Origin: Clostridia bacterium
GTDB taxonomy: Bacteria; Bacillota; Clostridia; Christensenellales; UBA3700
DNA length: 64,000 nucleotides
NCBI GenBank assembly: GCA_029060025.1
Contig: JAIDUV010000008.1
Span: forward strand, 1 to 64,000
Direction: 5' to 3'
This document shows, piece after piece, positions 17,539 to 24,435 of this stretch; position 1 is the first letter of the stretch, and the number at the start of each line of letters is the position of its first letter. The translations under genes were made by a program, and so were the position numbers. The notes beneath the pieces are model-generated. The model made no database searches and had not been told where the DNA came from. It saw only the letters and a list, made by a program, of their open reading frames with translations.

Positions 17539-19057
17539 CGCCTTTTTTGTACAAACATAAATTATCGTCGGGTGGAGATTTTTTGGCAAGTTTTAGTTCT
17601 TTTTCTATCTCATCTATATCGTCTGGGGTAGTTTTCCTTTTTATGTTTTTATCTGTAAAGTTGTATGTAATTACCAAGCAGTCGTCATATAGAATGACTT
17701 CACGAATGCAATATTTTATTATATGTTCCCTTGTAAGTTTGTCAGTTATATCGCCTTTAATAACCTTTTTGAAATAGTCCTTAATCATATCTGGAGTTAG
17801 ATATGAATAATTACGTTGTCTTGCTTGCTCAATATCAAAGTCGTATTGGGATATTTGTTTTTCTAATTCTTTGAGCCTTATTTTCGTTTGCTCGGTTATT
17901 ATACCTTGCTCAATAGCAGCGATCAAATTGTTTGAAGCTTTCAATGCTTCATCGCGTCTTTTCTCCAAAGACTTTATTAGTACAGATTCCTTATTTTCTG
18001 TTTGGTGCTTTTTATAAATGGCATTGACTAAATCATTAAGAAAATCATTTTCTTCAATAAGTTTCCAAGATAGTTGGATGACTAAATCTTCAAGCCACTC
18101 TTTTTGAACGGATTTCAATTCACAATCTATTTTGCGTCTGCGACGAGAGAGGCAAGTGTAGTATTTGTAAATATCTGTGCTTTTACTTTTGCCGCTTTCG
18201 CCTACCATAAAAGCGTGGCAGTCTCCACAAATAAGTTTGCCGGATAATAAGAAGCCGAATTTTTGTTTTTTACTTCCGGGCGTATGTTTATTTGAGTTTC
18301 TTATGTTCTGTACGGATTGCCAAGTATTTTCGTCAATGATTGCAGGGTAGATATTGGTATAGATGGTATCGCCGTGTTGTACTTTACCTATATAATTTGT
18401 ATTGGCGATGATTTTGTATAGTTTTTTATCGTCAAGATAATGACCGGTTTTTGTTCGGATTCCTCTTGCGATGAGATTATCTGCAATAGATTTGCCAGTA
18501 TGACCATTAGCGAATTTTGAAAAGATTTCTCTTACAATTTCCGCTTCTTCGGGATTGATAACATTTTTATGGTCTACAACGTCGTATCCATAGAGTTTCG
18601 GTCCGCCAGTGTAATTTCCTTTCAAATAACTTTCTTTAAGTCCACGCAAGACTTTTTGAGAAAGTTCGGCGGAGTAGTATTGATTCATACCTTCAAGCAA
18701 ACTTTCAAGTATTATGCCTTCGGGAGTATCTGGTATGTTTTCCATAGCGGACAGAACTTTCACGCCGTTTTCTTTTAAGGTGTGTTTATGTATCGTAGTT
18801 TCGTATTTATTACGAGAAAAACGATCTAGCTTATATACTAAGACATAATCCCATTGACGCTTGTTACTGTCTTTAATCATACGCTGAAAGTCTGGACGAG
18901 CGTCATTCGTACCGGTCATAGCACGGTCAATATATGTATCCACTATGAGGATATCATTATTCTTTGCGTATTGCTGACAAACTCTAAGTTGTCCTTCGAT
19001 AGATTGTTCTGTTTGACTATCGCTCGAATAACGGGCGTAAATAACTGCTGTTTTCAT
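17465..19057 (-). CDS. Large serine recombinase (phage integrase)
   Basis: 530 aa with TAGGAG-type site upstream. The resolvase domain (residues 1-140) shows 'YARYSSDSQTEQS' with catalytic Ser11, and 'YKLDRFSRN' with the conserved Arg residues. The recombinase domain follows (about 160-270), then a zinc ribbon with CGDC (about 285) and a second Cys pair (YYTC ... DCE), and a coiled coil (about 350-420) typical of large serine integrases that control directionality. Family members recombine attP with attB without needing a tRNA. It is convergent to the late operon. The last ~20 codons run through a hairpin and a tRNA-like segment, so the natural C-terminus may have been altered. Confidence 0.93.
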   Translation of the reverse strand: MKTAVIYARYSSDSQTEQSIEGQLRVCQQYAKNNDILIVDTYIDRAMTGTNDARPDFQRMIKDSNKRQWDYVLVYKLDRFSRNKYETTIHKHTLKENGVKVLSAMENIPDTPEGIILESLLEGMNQYYSAELSQKVLRGLKESYLKGNYTGGPKLYGYDVVDHKNVINPEEAEIVREIFSKFANGHTGKSIADNLIARGIRTKTGHYLDDKKLYKIIANTNYIGKVQHGDTIYTNIYPAIIDENTWQSVQNIRNSNKHTPGSKKQKFGFLLSGKLICGDCHAFMVGESGKSKSTDIYKYYTCLSRRRRKIDCELKSVQKEWLEDLVIQLSWKLIEENDFLNDLVNAIYKKHQTENKESVLIKSLEKRRDEALKASNNLIAAIEQGIITEQTKIRLKELEKQISQYDFDIEQARQRNYSYLTPDMIKDYFKKVIKGDITDKLTREHIIKYCIREVILYDDCLVITYNFTDKNIKRKTTPDDIDEIEKELKLAKKSPPDDNLCLYKKGDSLPLKSISADMLLLLREFGLPKL

Positions 19058-19240
19058 TGTTTATTCTCCTAAATATTTTAGATTTGCATAAAGCATAGGT
19101 AATTCGAAAAAAGAATGTAAGAGCCTATAAGCAACCTTTTCCTTGCTACTTTCAATTCCAATCGAAACGAGATACAAACTTTTCCCAAACACATATTCGA
19201 AATCTCCTTTTAACTTTTTTTCGACAACACCGAAAACGCA

Positions 19241-19366
19241 GGAAATGTCTAGGCTGTCAAGTCCTTTTCATTGCGAAGCCTAAAAGATGAAAACTATTGA
19301 CTTTAAGATTTTTCAATTAAGTTGTTTAAGCGAGAGTTTTCATAACTTGACAGCAACGACATTTTC
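19241..19366. repeat. Long imperfect inverted repeat upstream of the recombinase
   Basis: Arms GGAAATGTC-tag-GCTGTCAAGT (19241-19262) and ACTTGACAGC-aac-GACATTTTC (19345-19366) match at 18 of 22 positions, 82 nt apart, in a 478-nt stretch (19058-19535) that contains no gene. It is about 190 bp from the recombinase start, where attP sites or regulatory operators of phage integrases often lie. Confidence 0.55.
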
Positions 19367-19535
19367 TGCCACAGACATAGGCGAAAAAAAGTTATAGAAA
19401 GTCGATTAGTTTGGGTTGAGTTTGGGGAATGGATAGATTTGTTTAGTTTTTAGAAAGCAAAAGATTGGGCATAGTTGCTAAACTTTTAATTCAAAAAACT
19501 GTATAGTCAACTTACCGAAGCAAATAGGAGTGGAT

Positions 19536-19724
19536 ATGAGAAAAATCAAAATAGTTTCAAATAACGGAAGGAATACTGTGCACGTTAATGGAATGCCCAA
19601 TCTTGAAATGTTATCAAAGCAAGATTATGATGCGTTAATATCAAGTCTTGAATTGGAGATAAGAAATTATTATAAAGGACAGGGAAATAAAGAAGATGGG
19701 AATAAATTTGGACAACCGCCGTAA
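19536..19724 (+). CDS. Small phage protein, unknown
   Basis: 62 aa from ATG 19536 with TAGGAG at 5 nt; GTG 19530 would overlap that site. Begins with a beta segment (MRKIKIVSNNGRNTVHVNG) and ends with a helix and polar tail. Such short proteins with an N-terminal hairpin are common in phage early regions. No function can be given. Confidence 0.55.
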   Translation: MRKIKIVSNNGRNTVHVNGMPNLEMLSKQDYDALISSLELEIRNYYKGQGNKEDGNKFGQPP

Positions 19725-19749
19725 AGAGAAAAAAGATTAGAGAAAAGCA

Positions 19750-19778
19750 TTGACATTTGTGAACATTTGTTCTATAAT
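19750..19778 (+). promoter_or_regulatory. Consensus promoter with an embedded SOS (LexA) box
   Basis: TTGACA (19750-19755), 17-nt spacer, TATAAT (19773-19778) is a perfect sigma-A promoter. The spacer contains GAACATTTGTTC (19761-19772), an exact match to the Firmicutes LexA box GAAC-N4-GTTC, touching the -10. LexA binding should block the promoter until DNA damage. It would control the Com-like and RinA-like genes and so switch the phage late genes. Confidence 0.85.
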
Positions 19779-19931
19779 CAAGTTCCAACGTAGGCAAAGG
19801 TTTGAAAAACAGAGTAGTCTACGCATTGAGAATACGAGAGATAATTTACTTTCGCAAAGGAGTTCCCAACCTTGCAATGGCAGTAGATTAAATACAAACT
19901 TTGCGTATTTATGGGAGAAGGAGACAATCGT

Positions 19932-20099
19932 ATGAACGGACAAGTCAAACGAATAAAATGTCCAGATTGCCTTAGTTTTATGACAGTTACAATAGGCGCA
20001 AACAGTGAAGCAAAAGGCTTTTGCAAAAAATGTAACTCGGTCGTAATAGCAAGACAATCGTCGGAGAAAGAAAGGCTTATACGAATAGTAAGAGCATAA
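19932..20099 (+). CDS. Com-like small zinc-finger protein
   Basis: 55 aa. ATG 19932 has AAGGAG at a normal distance; ATG 19911 upstream has none. Two CxxC pairs (CPDC and CKKC), 18-20 residues apart, form a zinc knuckle as in the phage Com proteins that control translation of the mom gene. The last part is Arg/Lys-rich. The 5' leader (19785-19931) is long and looks able to fold. Placed behind the SOS promoter, ahead of a strong terminator and an activator gene; probably regulatory. Confidence 0.65.
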   Translation: MNGQVKRIKCPDCLSFMTVTIGANSEAKGFCKKCNSVVIARQSSEKERLIRIVRA

Positions 20100-20220
20100 G
20101 ATAAAGAAAATAAGTAACAAATAAATAAAGTACGTCTGTATTGCACAGATAGGTAGACAAGATCCGTAAATCCTACTCACTACGATATAGATAAGGTTCG
20201 TGCCACGGCAAAGAGATGAG

Positions 20221-20278
20221 GCCCCTACGAACAGCAACTCATAAAGAACTATGGGTTTCTGTCGCTAGGGGCTTTTTT
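20221..20278 (+). terminator. Long structured terminator/attenuator between Com-like and RinA-like genes
   Basis: GCCCCTA (20221-20227) pairs with TAGGGGC (20266-20272), followed by six T. Inside, CGAACAG/CTGTCG and AACTCATA/TATGGGTT extend the stem. The preceding ~120 nt are non-coding and contain further short inverted repeats. The layout (leader, terminator, activator gene) resembles a transcription attenuator that would gate the RinA-like gene. No alternative antiterminator pairing was established. Confidence 0.7.
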
Positions 20279-20326
20279 ATATGTGGGCAGAAATCCTATA
20301 AAATAAGAAATAGGAGATTTATATAG

Positions 20327-20638
20327 ATGTTAACAATAGCAATAATTAGAGAAGATTTGAAAGATATAAGATATTATTATTTACGCAAGGCAACGTTTGA
20401 CGAAGCCCGCTCGTTTACAGGAAGAATGAATGAGATATTGGACAAGGTAAATATGTACAACGAGGCAATGCAAAAAGCGTCGCCAAGACTATATGACCTT
20501 TATTATTCATTGTATATAAAAAATCATACGCAAGAGTCGTTGTCAGAGGAATTGGGATATACACCGCAATATGTACAAAGGCTCAACAAAAGGTTGTTGA
20601 AATATTTGCAATCAGTAGTTGTAAAGGAGACAGCATAA
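20327..20638 (+). CDS. RinA/ArpU-like phage transcriptional activator
   Basis: 103 aa with ribosome site AGGAGA. The first 60 residues are helical; the C-terminal 'NHTQESLSEELGYTPQYVQ' is a sigma region 4-like helix-turn-helix ('T..eiA..lg.s...V'). Size and domain match phage late regulators (RinA/ArpU type) that usually sit just before the terminase genes. Here the next gene is broken and no terminase follows, so this block is displaced from its normal target. Probably binds the late promoter as an activator. Confidence 0.75.
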   Translation: MLTIAIIREDLKDIRYYYLRKATFDEARSFTGRMNEILDKVNMYNEAMQKASPRLYDLYYSLYIKNHTQESLSEELGYTPQYVQRLNKRLLKYLQSVVVKETA

Positions 20639-20772
20639 TGTCAAGCTTAACGGAAATAAGGAACAATCAAGGCAAACTTGTTTGTAGAATAGATAAGCCA
20701 AGCAAGACTATTGAGATAGCAATTAAAGGTTGCGTGTGCTTGTCTGGCGGAGCGAAGCGACGCCACTCGTAA
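20638..20772 (+). pseudogene. Truncated small phage gene interrupted by a palindrome
   Basis: 44 codons. ATG 20638 overlaps the previous stop by 1 nt (TAATG) and has AAAGGAG. The first ~32 residues (SLTEIRNNQGKLVCRIDKPS and on to 'IEIAIKGC') match the start of short phage proteins commonly found after RinA-like genes. From residue 33 the sequence becomes CVCLSGGAKRRHS and stops inside a large inverted repeat, so the normal C-terminus has been replaced. Truncation is inferred from known small phage proteins. Confidence 0.55.
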
Positions 20773-20800
20773 AAGACAAGCACACGCAATTATCTCAATA
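20709..20800. repeat. Nested palindrome (REP/MITE-like) at the phage border
   Basis: Outer arms TATTGAGATA (20709-20718)/TATCTCAATA (20791-20800); middle 15-bp arms TTGCGTGTGCTTGTC (20730-20744)/GACAAGCACACGCAA (20775-20789); inner arms TGGCG (20745-20749)/CGCCA (20761-20765). All are perfect. The inner part shares GGAGCGAAGCGACG with 17431-17444 (one mismatch). Could be a mobile palindromic repeat, a recombination scar or a very strong terminator. Confidence 0.7.
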
Positions 20801-20895
20801 AGTCATTTTGAAATATATAAAAAGTAGGCATAGTTTTAATTATTTATTGCTAGCAAAAATGTAATTGTAATATTTTAATTTACTTAAACTTAAAT

Positions 20896-21102
20896 TTAGT
20901 ATTCAGTTCGTCCCAGCAAAAAATCTAAAGAAACATCAAATAGGTCTGCAAGTTTAACTAAATTTTCAAGACATGGTTCAGCACTACCATTCTCATAACG
21001 AATGTATGAAGGTTGAGTAATGTGTAAATATTCCGCGACTTGTTGCTGCGTCATTTTATATAGTTTTCGTTGCTCCAATAATCGCTCTTGAAAAATTTGC
21101 AT
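20896..21102 (-). CDS. Small Xre/Cro-CI-type repressor
   Basis: 68 aa, almost only a helix-turn-helix (KLYKMTQQQVAEYLHITQPS then YIRYENGSAEP), followed by 'LVKLADLFDVSLDFLLGRT', the classic Xre ending. AAGAGG precedes ATG 21102. It diverges from the loaP promoter, whose spacer carries a palindrome that is a good operator candidate, so it most likely represses the biosynthetic operon and itself. There is no ligand or protease-sensitive domain, so relief would need another signal. Confidence 0.9.
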   Translation of the reverse strand: MQIFQERLLEQRKLYKMTQQQVAEYLHITQPSYIRYENGSAEPCLENLVKLADLFDVSLDFLLGRTEY

Positions 21103-21117
21103 TTTTTTGTAAACCTC

Positions 21118-21146
21118 TTGACAATTATAGCGAATTGCTATATAAT
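21118..21146 (+). promoter_or_regulatory. Consensus promoter of the loaP operon
   Basis: TTGACA (21118-21123), 17-nt spacer, TATAAT (21141-21146): perfect sigma-A promoter. It starts a roughly 220-nt leader before loaP, and no other consensus promoter was seen through the cluster to 28287. Confidence 0.9.
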
Positions 21147-21174
21147 GAATTTATAAATATAGCAAGAAGCAATA
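21126..21174. promoter_or_regulatory. Two palindromic operators for the Xre repressor
   Basis: TATAGC-gaatt-GCTATA (21126-21142) is a perfect palindrome lying between the -35 and -10 and running into the -10. A near copy, TATAGC-aagaa-GCAATA (21158-21174), lies 32 bp downstream, three helical turns, on the same face. The repressor gene starts 24 bp away. This is the layout of a cooperative phage-type operator pair. Confidence 0.75.
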
Positions 21175-21374
21175 ATATAGATTTATGATTTGAATACCAT
21201 GGCAATCTAGAGTTTTGCCTAATAGAGACTATACAAGATAGGACATCGTAGAGGGATTACTCGTAGATATGGGCTCGGTAATTCCAGCGGTAGAAATATT
21301 ATAGCCAAATAGCGCAAATATTATTTGCGTTAAAGGAGATTTTATTTTTGCCGAATAAATTTTAGAGGTATAGT
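21175..21374 (+). promoter_or_regulatory. Structured 5' leader of loaP, function unknown
   Basis: About 200 nt of transcribed non-coding DNA. GGATTAC (21257 region) and GTAATTCC bracket a 17-nt loop; GGCAA/TTGCC pairs near 21200; TAGAGACTA-type short repeats occur. It does not match any riboswitch consensus I can recall. It may hold the antiterminator loading element or a metabolite sensor. Confidence 0.4.
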
Positions 21375-21935
21375 ATGCAAGAACCATATTGGTGGTATGT
21401 ATTATATGTTCGTACTAATACCGAGCATAGGGTAGTAAAGAGCTTTCAGCATGCGATTATGAAGAAAGGGCTGCCTTATGAGTTTGAAACATTTTGTCCC
21501 GAATCAGAGCAATATTATAACAACAAAAAAGCACGCATTTTAGGAAAGCAGTATTTAAAACGTCCTATGTTTTCAAATTATGTGTTCGTTGAAACAAATA
21601 TGCCAGCAATGGAATTTAGAATCGCTGTTTTCGAGATTATTTATGATTCGTCCGACATAATACGATTGTTGACTTTGGGCAAATCTGGTGAAATCGCTAT
21701 AAAGGACGAAGAACGAAAAAGGCTAGAATATCTATTAAGAAGTAAACGCTGTTTGGAACATTCGGTTGGGTATATAGAGGGTGACAAAATCGTCATAACG
21801 GGAGGTCCTCTTGTAGGGCAAGAGGGTAATATCAAAAAAGTTAATAGACATCATCGCAGTGCTCTAATTGAAATTGATATGTTTAATCAAAAACAATTAG
21901 TTGATGTGGCATTGGAAGTTATTAAAAAGGAATAA
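21375..21935 (+). CDS. loaP: LoaP-type specialised NusG paralog (processive antiterminator)
   Basis: 186 aa, ribosome site TTTAGAGG. NGN domain: 'WWYVLYVRTNTEHRVV' (residues 5-20) and 'KRPMFSNYVFVE' (about 67-78). KOW domain: 'GDKIVITGGPLVGQEGN' (about 135-151). The order and lengths fit NusG/RfaH/LoaP. LoaP proteins bind RNA polymerase and an RNA hairpin element to let transcription pass terminators in long biosynthetic operons of Firmicutes. Here it is the first gene of a nine-gene operon, right behind the repressed promoter. The assignment to LoaP rather than NusG rests on operon context and size. Confidence 0.88.
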   Translation: MQEPYWWYVLYVRTNTEHRVVKSFQHAIMKKGLPYEFETFCPESEQYYNNKKARILGKQYLKRPMFSNYVFVETNMPAMEFRIAVFEIIYDSSDIIRLLTLGKSGEIAIKDEERKRLEYLLRSKRCLEHSVGYIEGDKIVITGGPLVGQEGNIKKVNRHHRSALIEIDMFNQKQLVDVALEVIKKE

Positions 21936-21955
21936 GAATAACATAAATGCCTCTT

Positions 21956-22046
21956 TGCAATATAAATGTTTTGATACTCAAGAATATTGATTGCAGTAAA
22001 TTATCTTTGTCCTAGTTTGGGATGAGTAATGTTCTTAGGATGCAAA
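21956..22046 (+). promoter_or_regulatory. Tandem hairpins between loaP and folE, candidate LoaP RNA element
   Basis: Hairpin 1: CAATAT (21958-21963) with ATATTG (21984-21989). Hairpin 2: TCCTA (22010-22014) with TAGGA (22036-22040), extended by TTTG/CAAA. LoaP is known to recognise a dual-hairpin RNA in the leader of its target operon. The position and two-hairpin layout fit, but loop sequences were not compared to the published motif. Confidence 0.4.
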
Positions 22047-22093
22047 ACAACATGATTATAATAGTAAGATTATATTAAAGTTTGAGGTGAAAA

Positions 22094-22645
22094 ATGGTTG
22101 ATAAACTTAAAATAAAACAGCTTACGAGAGAGTTTATTATTGCTATCGGCGATGATCCAGATCGTGAAGGGGTAGTGGATACGCCTAGGCGCGTAGCGGA
22201 TATGTGTGAAGAGATTCTGGATCCAACGACAGCTAACATGAAATATACTATATTTAATTCCGACAATTATGATGGGATTGTTTTGGTAAGAGATATTAGC
22301 TTCTCATCTTTGTGTGAGCATCATTTATTACCATTTATTGGAAAAATTCATTTAGCTTATATACCAGACACTGAAGTTATTGGACTAAGTAAATTGGCAA
22401 GGTTAGTTGATAAACATTCAAAAAGGCTACAATTGCAGGAAAGACTTGCAAATGAGATTGTAGCCGATATGTCGGCTGTGCTCAATCCTAAAGGAATTGC
22501 TATTTATATAGAAGCAAAACATTTATGTATGACAATTCGAGGAGTTAAACGCCCAGAAACAGCAACCGTTACCACAGTATTTACTGGACTGTTTAAGGAA
22601 TTTCATATGCAAGAAATGTTTTTTGATATGATTCAGGCACATTAA
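22094..22645 (+). CDS. folE: GTP cyclohydrolase I
   Basis: 183 aa. 'SSLCEHHLLPF' (Cys74, His76, His77) and 'HLCMTIRGVKRPETATVT' (Cys145) give the zinc-binding and active-site residues; the 'GLSKLARLVD' helix and C-terminal 'FTGLF' are as in FolE. It converts GTP to 7,8-dihydroneopterin triphosphate plus formate, the entry step for folate, tetrahydropterins and 7-deazapurines. Full length for the family. No other folate gene is nearby; a PTPS-like gene is in the same operon, so it most likely feeds a dedicated pteridine pathway. Confidence 0.95.
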   Translation: MVDKLKIKQLTREFIIAIGDDPDREGVVDTPRRVADMCEEILDPTTANMKYTIFNSDNYDGIVLVRDISFSSLCEHHLLPFIGKIHLAYIPDTEVIGLSKLARLVDKHSKRLQLQERLANEIVADMSAVLNPKGIAIYIEAKHLCMTIRGVKRPETATVTTVFTGLFKEFHMQEMFFDMIQAH

Positions 22646-22648
22646 ATT

Positions 22649-23119
22649 ATGAATATAGATACATTAGAAAAGTACATGAGAATAGCTCTAAACGCTGCCA
22701 ATGAAGGCTCGGGGTATGGGGAAAGTCCATTCGGTGCTTGTATATTAATTAATAATGAGACTATAGTTTCAAGTTCAAACAAAACCATGTCTGAACGAAT
22801 TCCTATATCTCACGCAGAGATGAAGGTGTTACAAGAGTTAAAACAAATGGATATTACAAAGATTAATTCTTTGGTGCTTTTTAGTACATGCGAGCCTTGT
22901 ATAATGTGTTTTTGGGCGGCTTATTTGTGCGGCGTTAGAGAATTTACATGGGGCATATCTATTAACGATGCCATTGCTCTAGACTCAGGAGATATTCCAA
23001 TATCAATAATGGATATCAACGCAAAATATAATTTAGGATTAGTTATTAATGCTGGGATATGTAAAGAGGCATGTTTGAATTTGATGGTGAATCATAAAAA
23101 AAGATTAGGACACCTGTGA
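22649..23119 (+). CDS. CDA-fold nucleobase/pterin deaminase
   Basis: 156 aa, 3 nt after folE. Zinc motifs: HAE at 55-57 and EPCIMC with Cys84 and Cys87; 'SPFGACILINN' is the substrate-loop start of guanine deaminase/TadA-type enzymes. It would hydrolytically replace an exocyclic amino group by an oxo group. In this operon a pterin or guanine ring is the natural guess, giving a lumazine- or xanthine-like product. The C-terminus 'LNLMVNHKKRLG' is slightly different from GuaD. Substrate is inference. Confidence 0.8.
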   Translation: MNIDTLEKYMRIALNAANEGSGYGESPFGACILINNETIVSSSNKTMSERIPISHAEMKVLQELKQMDITKINSLVLFSTCEPCIMCFWAAYLCGVREFTWGISINDAIALDSGDIPISIMDINAKYNLGLVINAGICKEACLNLMVNHKKRLGHL

Positions 23120-24432
23120 TGAAAAATGAATTTTCAGAAGAATTAAAAAAATATGAAGGAGTGTGCGTATCTGCGACACAATTTGGCGAGCCGGATTTCT
23201 GGGAAAAAACTCAAGGTTTTTATGCTGTAGATTCACATGGAGGGAAATATATCGATTTAACATCTAGTTATGGTGTTTGTGGTATTGGATATAATTCTCC
23301 AAATGTATGTAATGCTATAAAAGAACAATGCGATAAACTTCTGCATTCGATGATTGAGATTTATCCAACAGAAGTTTATATGAAAGCAGTTAAAGATATT
23401 GTAACGATATTTGGTCGATTTCCAGAATGCCAAGTAATTCTTGCGCAATCTGGATCTGAAGCCATTGAAACAGCTTTAAAGTTGTGTGTATCATATACAA
23501 AGCGTAGGGGGATAATAGCTTTTTCTGGAGCTTATCATGGACAATCGTTAGGTGCATTGTCTGTAACAAGTCATAATATATTGCGCCAAAATTTTTATGG
23601 AATCATAAATGAATCTGTTATATTTGTGCCGTTTCCTAATGTTTTTAGAAATCCGTATGAGTCAGAGCAGGAATTGCTAAAGTATACAATAGAATTAATA
23701 GAGCATTACCTTAGAGATGAGAACTCAGGTGGAATTCCTATAGGCGGAATAATATTTGAGCCTATGCAAAATACAAGTGGGTATATAATTCCACCAAAAG
23801 GTTTTTATAGAGCGTTGAGAGAATTGGCAGATAAGTACAAAGTTTTACTTATTTCTGATGAGATTTTTACTGGTTGTGGTCGTTGTGGAAATTGGTTGGT
23901 TTTAGATGAGGAGAATACATTTGCGGATATTACTTGTGTAGGAAAAATATTGGGAGGTGGGCAACCTGTTGCAGCTTGTTTGGCCTCCAAGAATATTATG
24001 GAATCTATGCGGAGTCCTATTTGTATGGCTTTACATGGAGGTACATTTATGGGTAATCCAATTGCTTGTGTTGCCGTTTCGGCTACATTGCAGGAAATTA
24101 AAGAGAAAAACTTAATTAAAAAATCTTACGAAATGGGGGAATGGTTTAGAAGAAATTTAAAAGAAAATTTAAGAGGGACCTCATTCTCTGGAGATATTAG
24201 AGGAAAAGGGATGGCGACTGTTATAGAGTTTGTTATTGACGAGAAGGATAAAAAACCAGATCCAATTACAGCAAATGATTTAGTGGATTATTTATACAAA
24301 CACAAAATTATTTCGTTGATAACGGGAATTCCTCATTTTAATTCAGTAGCCATTGCTCCTCCGTTGATTGTTTCGACAGATATTTTGGAGTTTGTTATTG
24401 AAACTATAATAAGTTTTTTCAAAAGAAGGTAA
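23119..24432 (+). CDS. Class III PLP aminotransferase
   Basis: 437 aa; ATG 23119 shares a base with the deaminase stop (TGATG), so translation is coupled; a GTG at 23116 is possible. 'SGAYHGQSLGALSVT' (about 136-150), 'LLISDEIFTGCGR' (Asp247) and Lys276 in 'CVGKILGGGQP' form the PLP site; 'HGGTFMGNPIA' is the class III substrate-side motif. Class III enzymes use omega-amino donors (ornithine, GABA, DAPA-like). It could set an amino group on a side chain or carbonyl of the pterin product. The exact donor is unknown. Confidence 0.9.
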   Translation: MKNEFSEELKKYEGVCVSATQFGEPDFWEKTQGFYAVDSHGGKYIDLTSSYGVCGIGYNSPNVCNAIKEQCDKLLHSMIEIYPTEVYMKAVKDIVTIFGRFPECQVILAQSGSEAIETALKLCVSYTKRRGIIAFSGAYHGQSLGALSVTSHNILRQNFYGIINESVIFVPFPNVFRNPYESEQELLKYTIELIEHYLRDENSGGIPIGGIIFEPMQNTSGYIIPPKGFYRALRELADKYKVLLISDEIFTGCGRCGNWLVLDEENTFADITCVGKILGGGQPVAACLASKNIMESMRSPICMALHGGTFMGNPIACVAVSATLQEIKEKNLIKKSYEMGEWFRRNLKENLRGTSFSGDIRGKGMATVIEFVIDEKDKKPDPITANDLVDYLYKHKIISLITGIPHFNSVAIAPPLIVSTDILEFVIETIISFFKRR

Positions 24433-24435
24433 ATC

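Noticed and set aside
17343..17558. A 71-aa frame on the minus strand with repeats SLPLPLKY
   Set aside because: It lies between the late terminator and the recombinase end, partly inside the recombinase, without a ribosome site; better explained by the repeat region.
21175..21374. Known riboswitch in the loaP leader
   Set aside because: No match to THF, preQ1, c-di-GMP or TPP consensus by eye; left as an unassigned leader.
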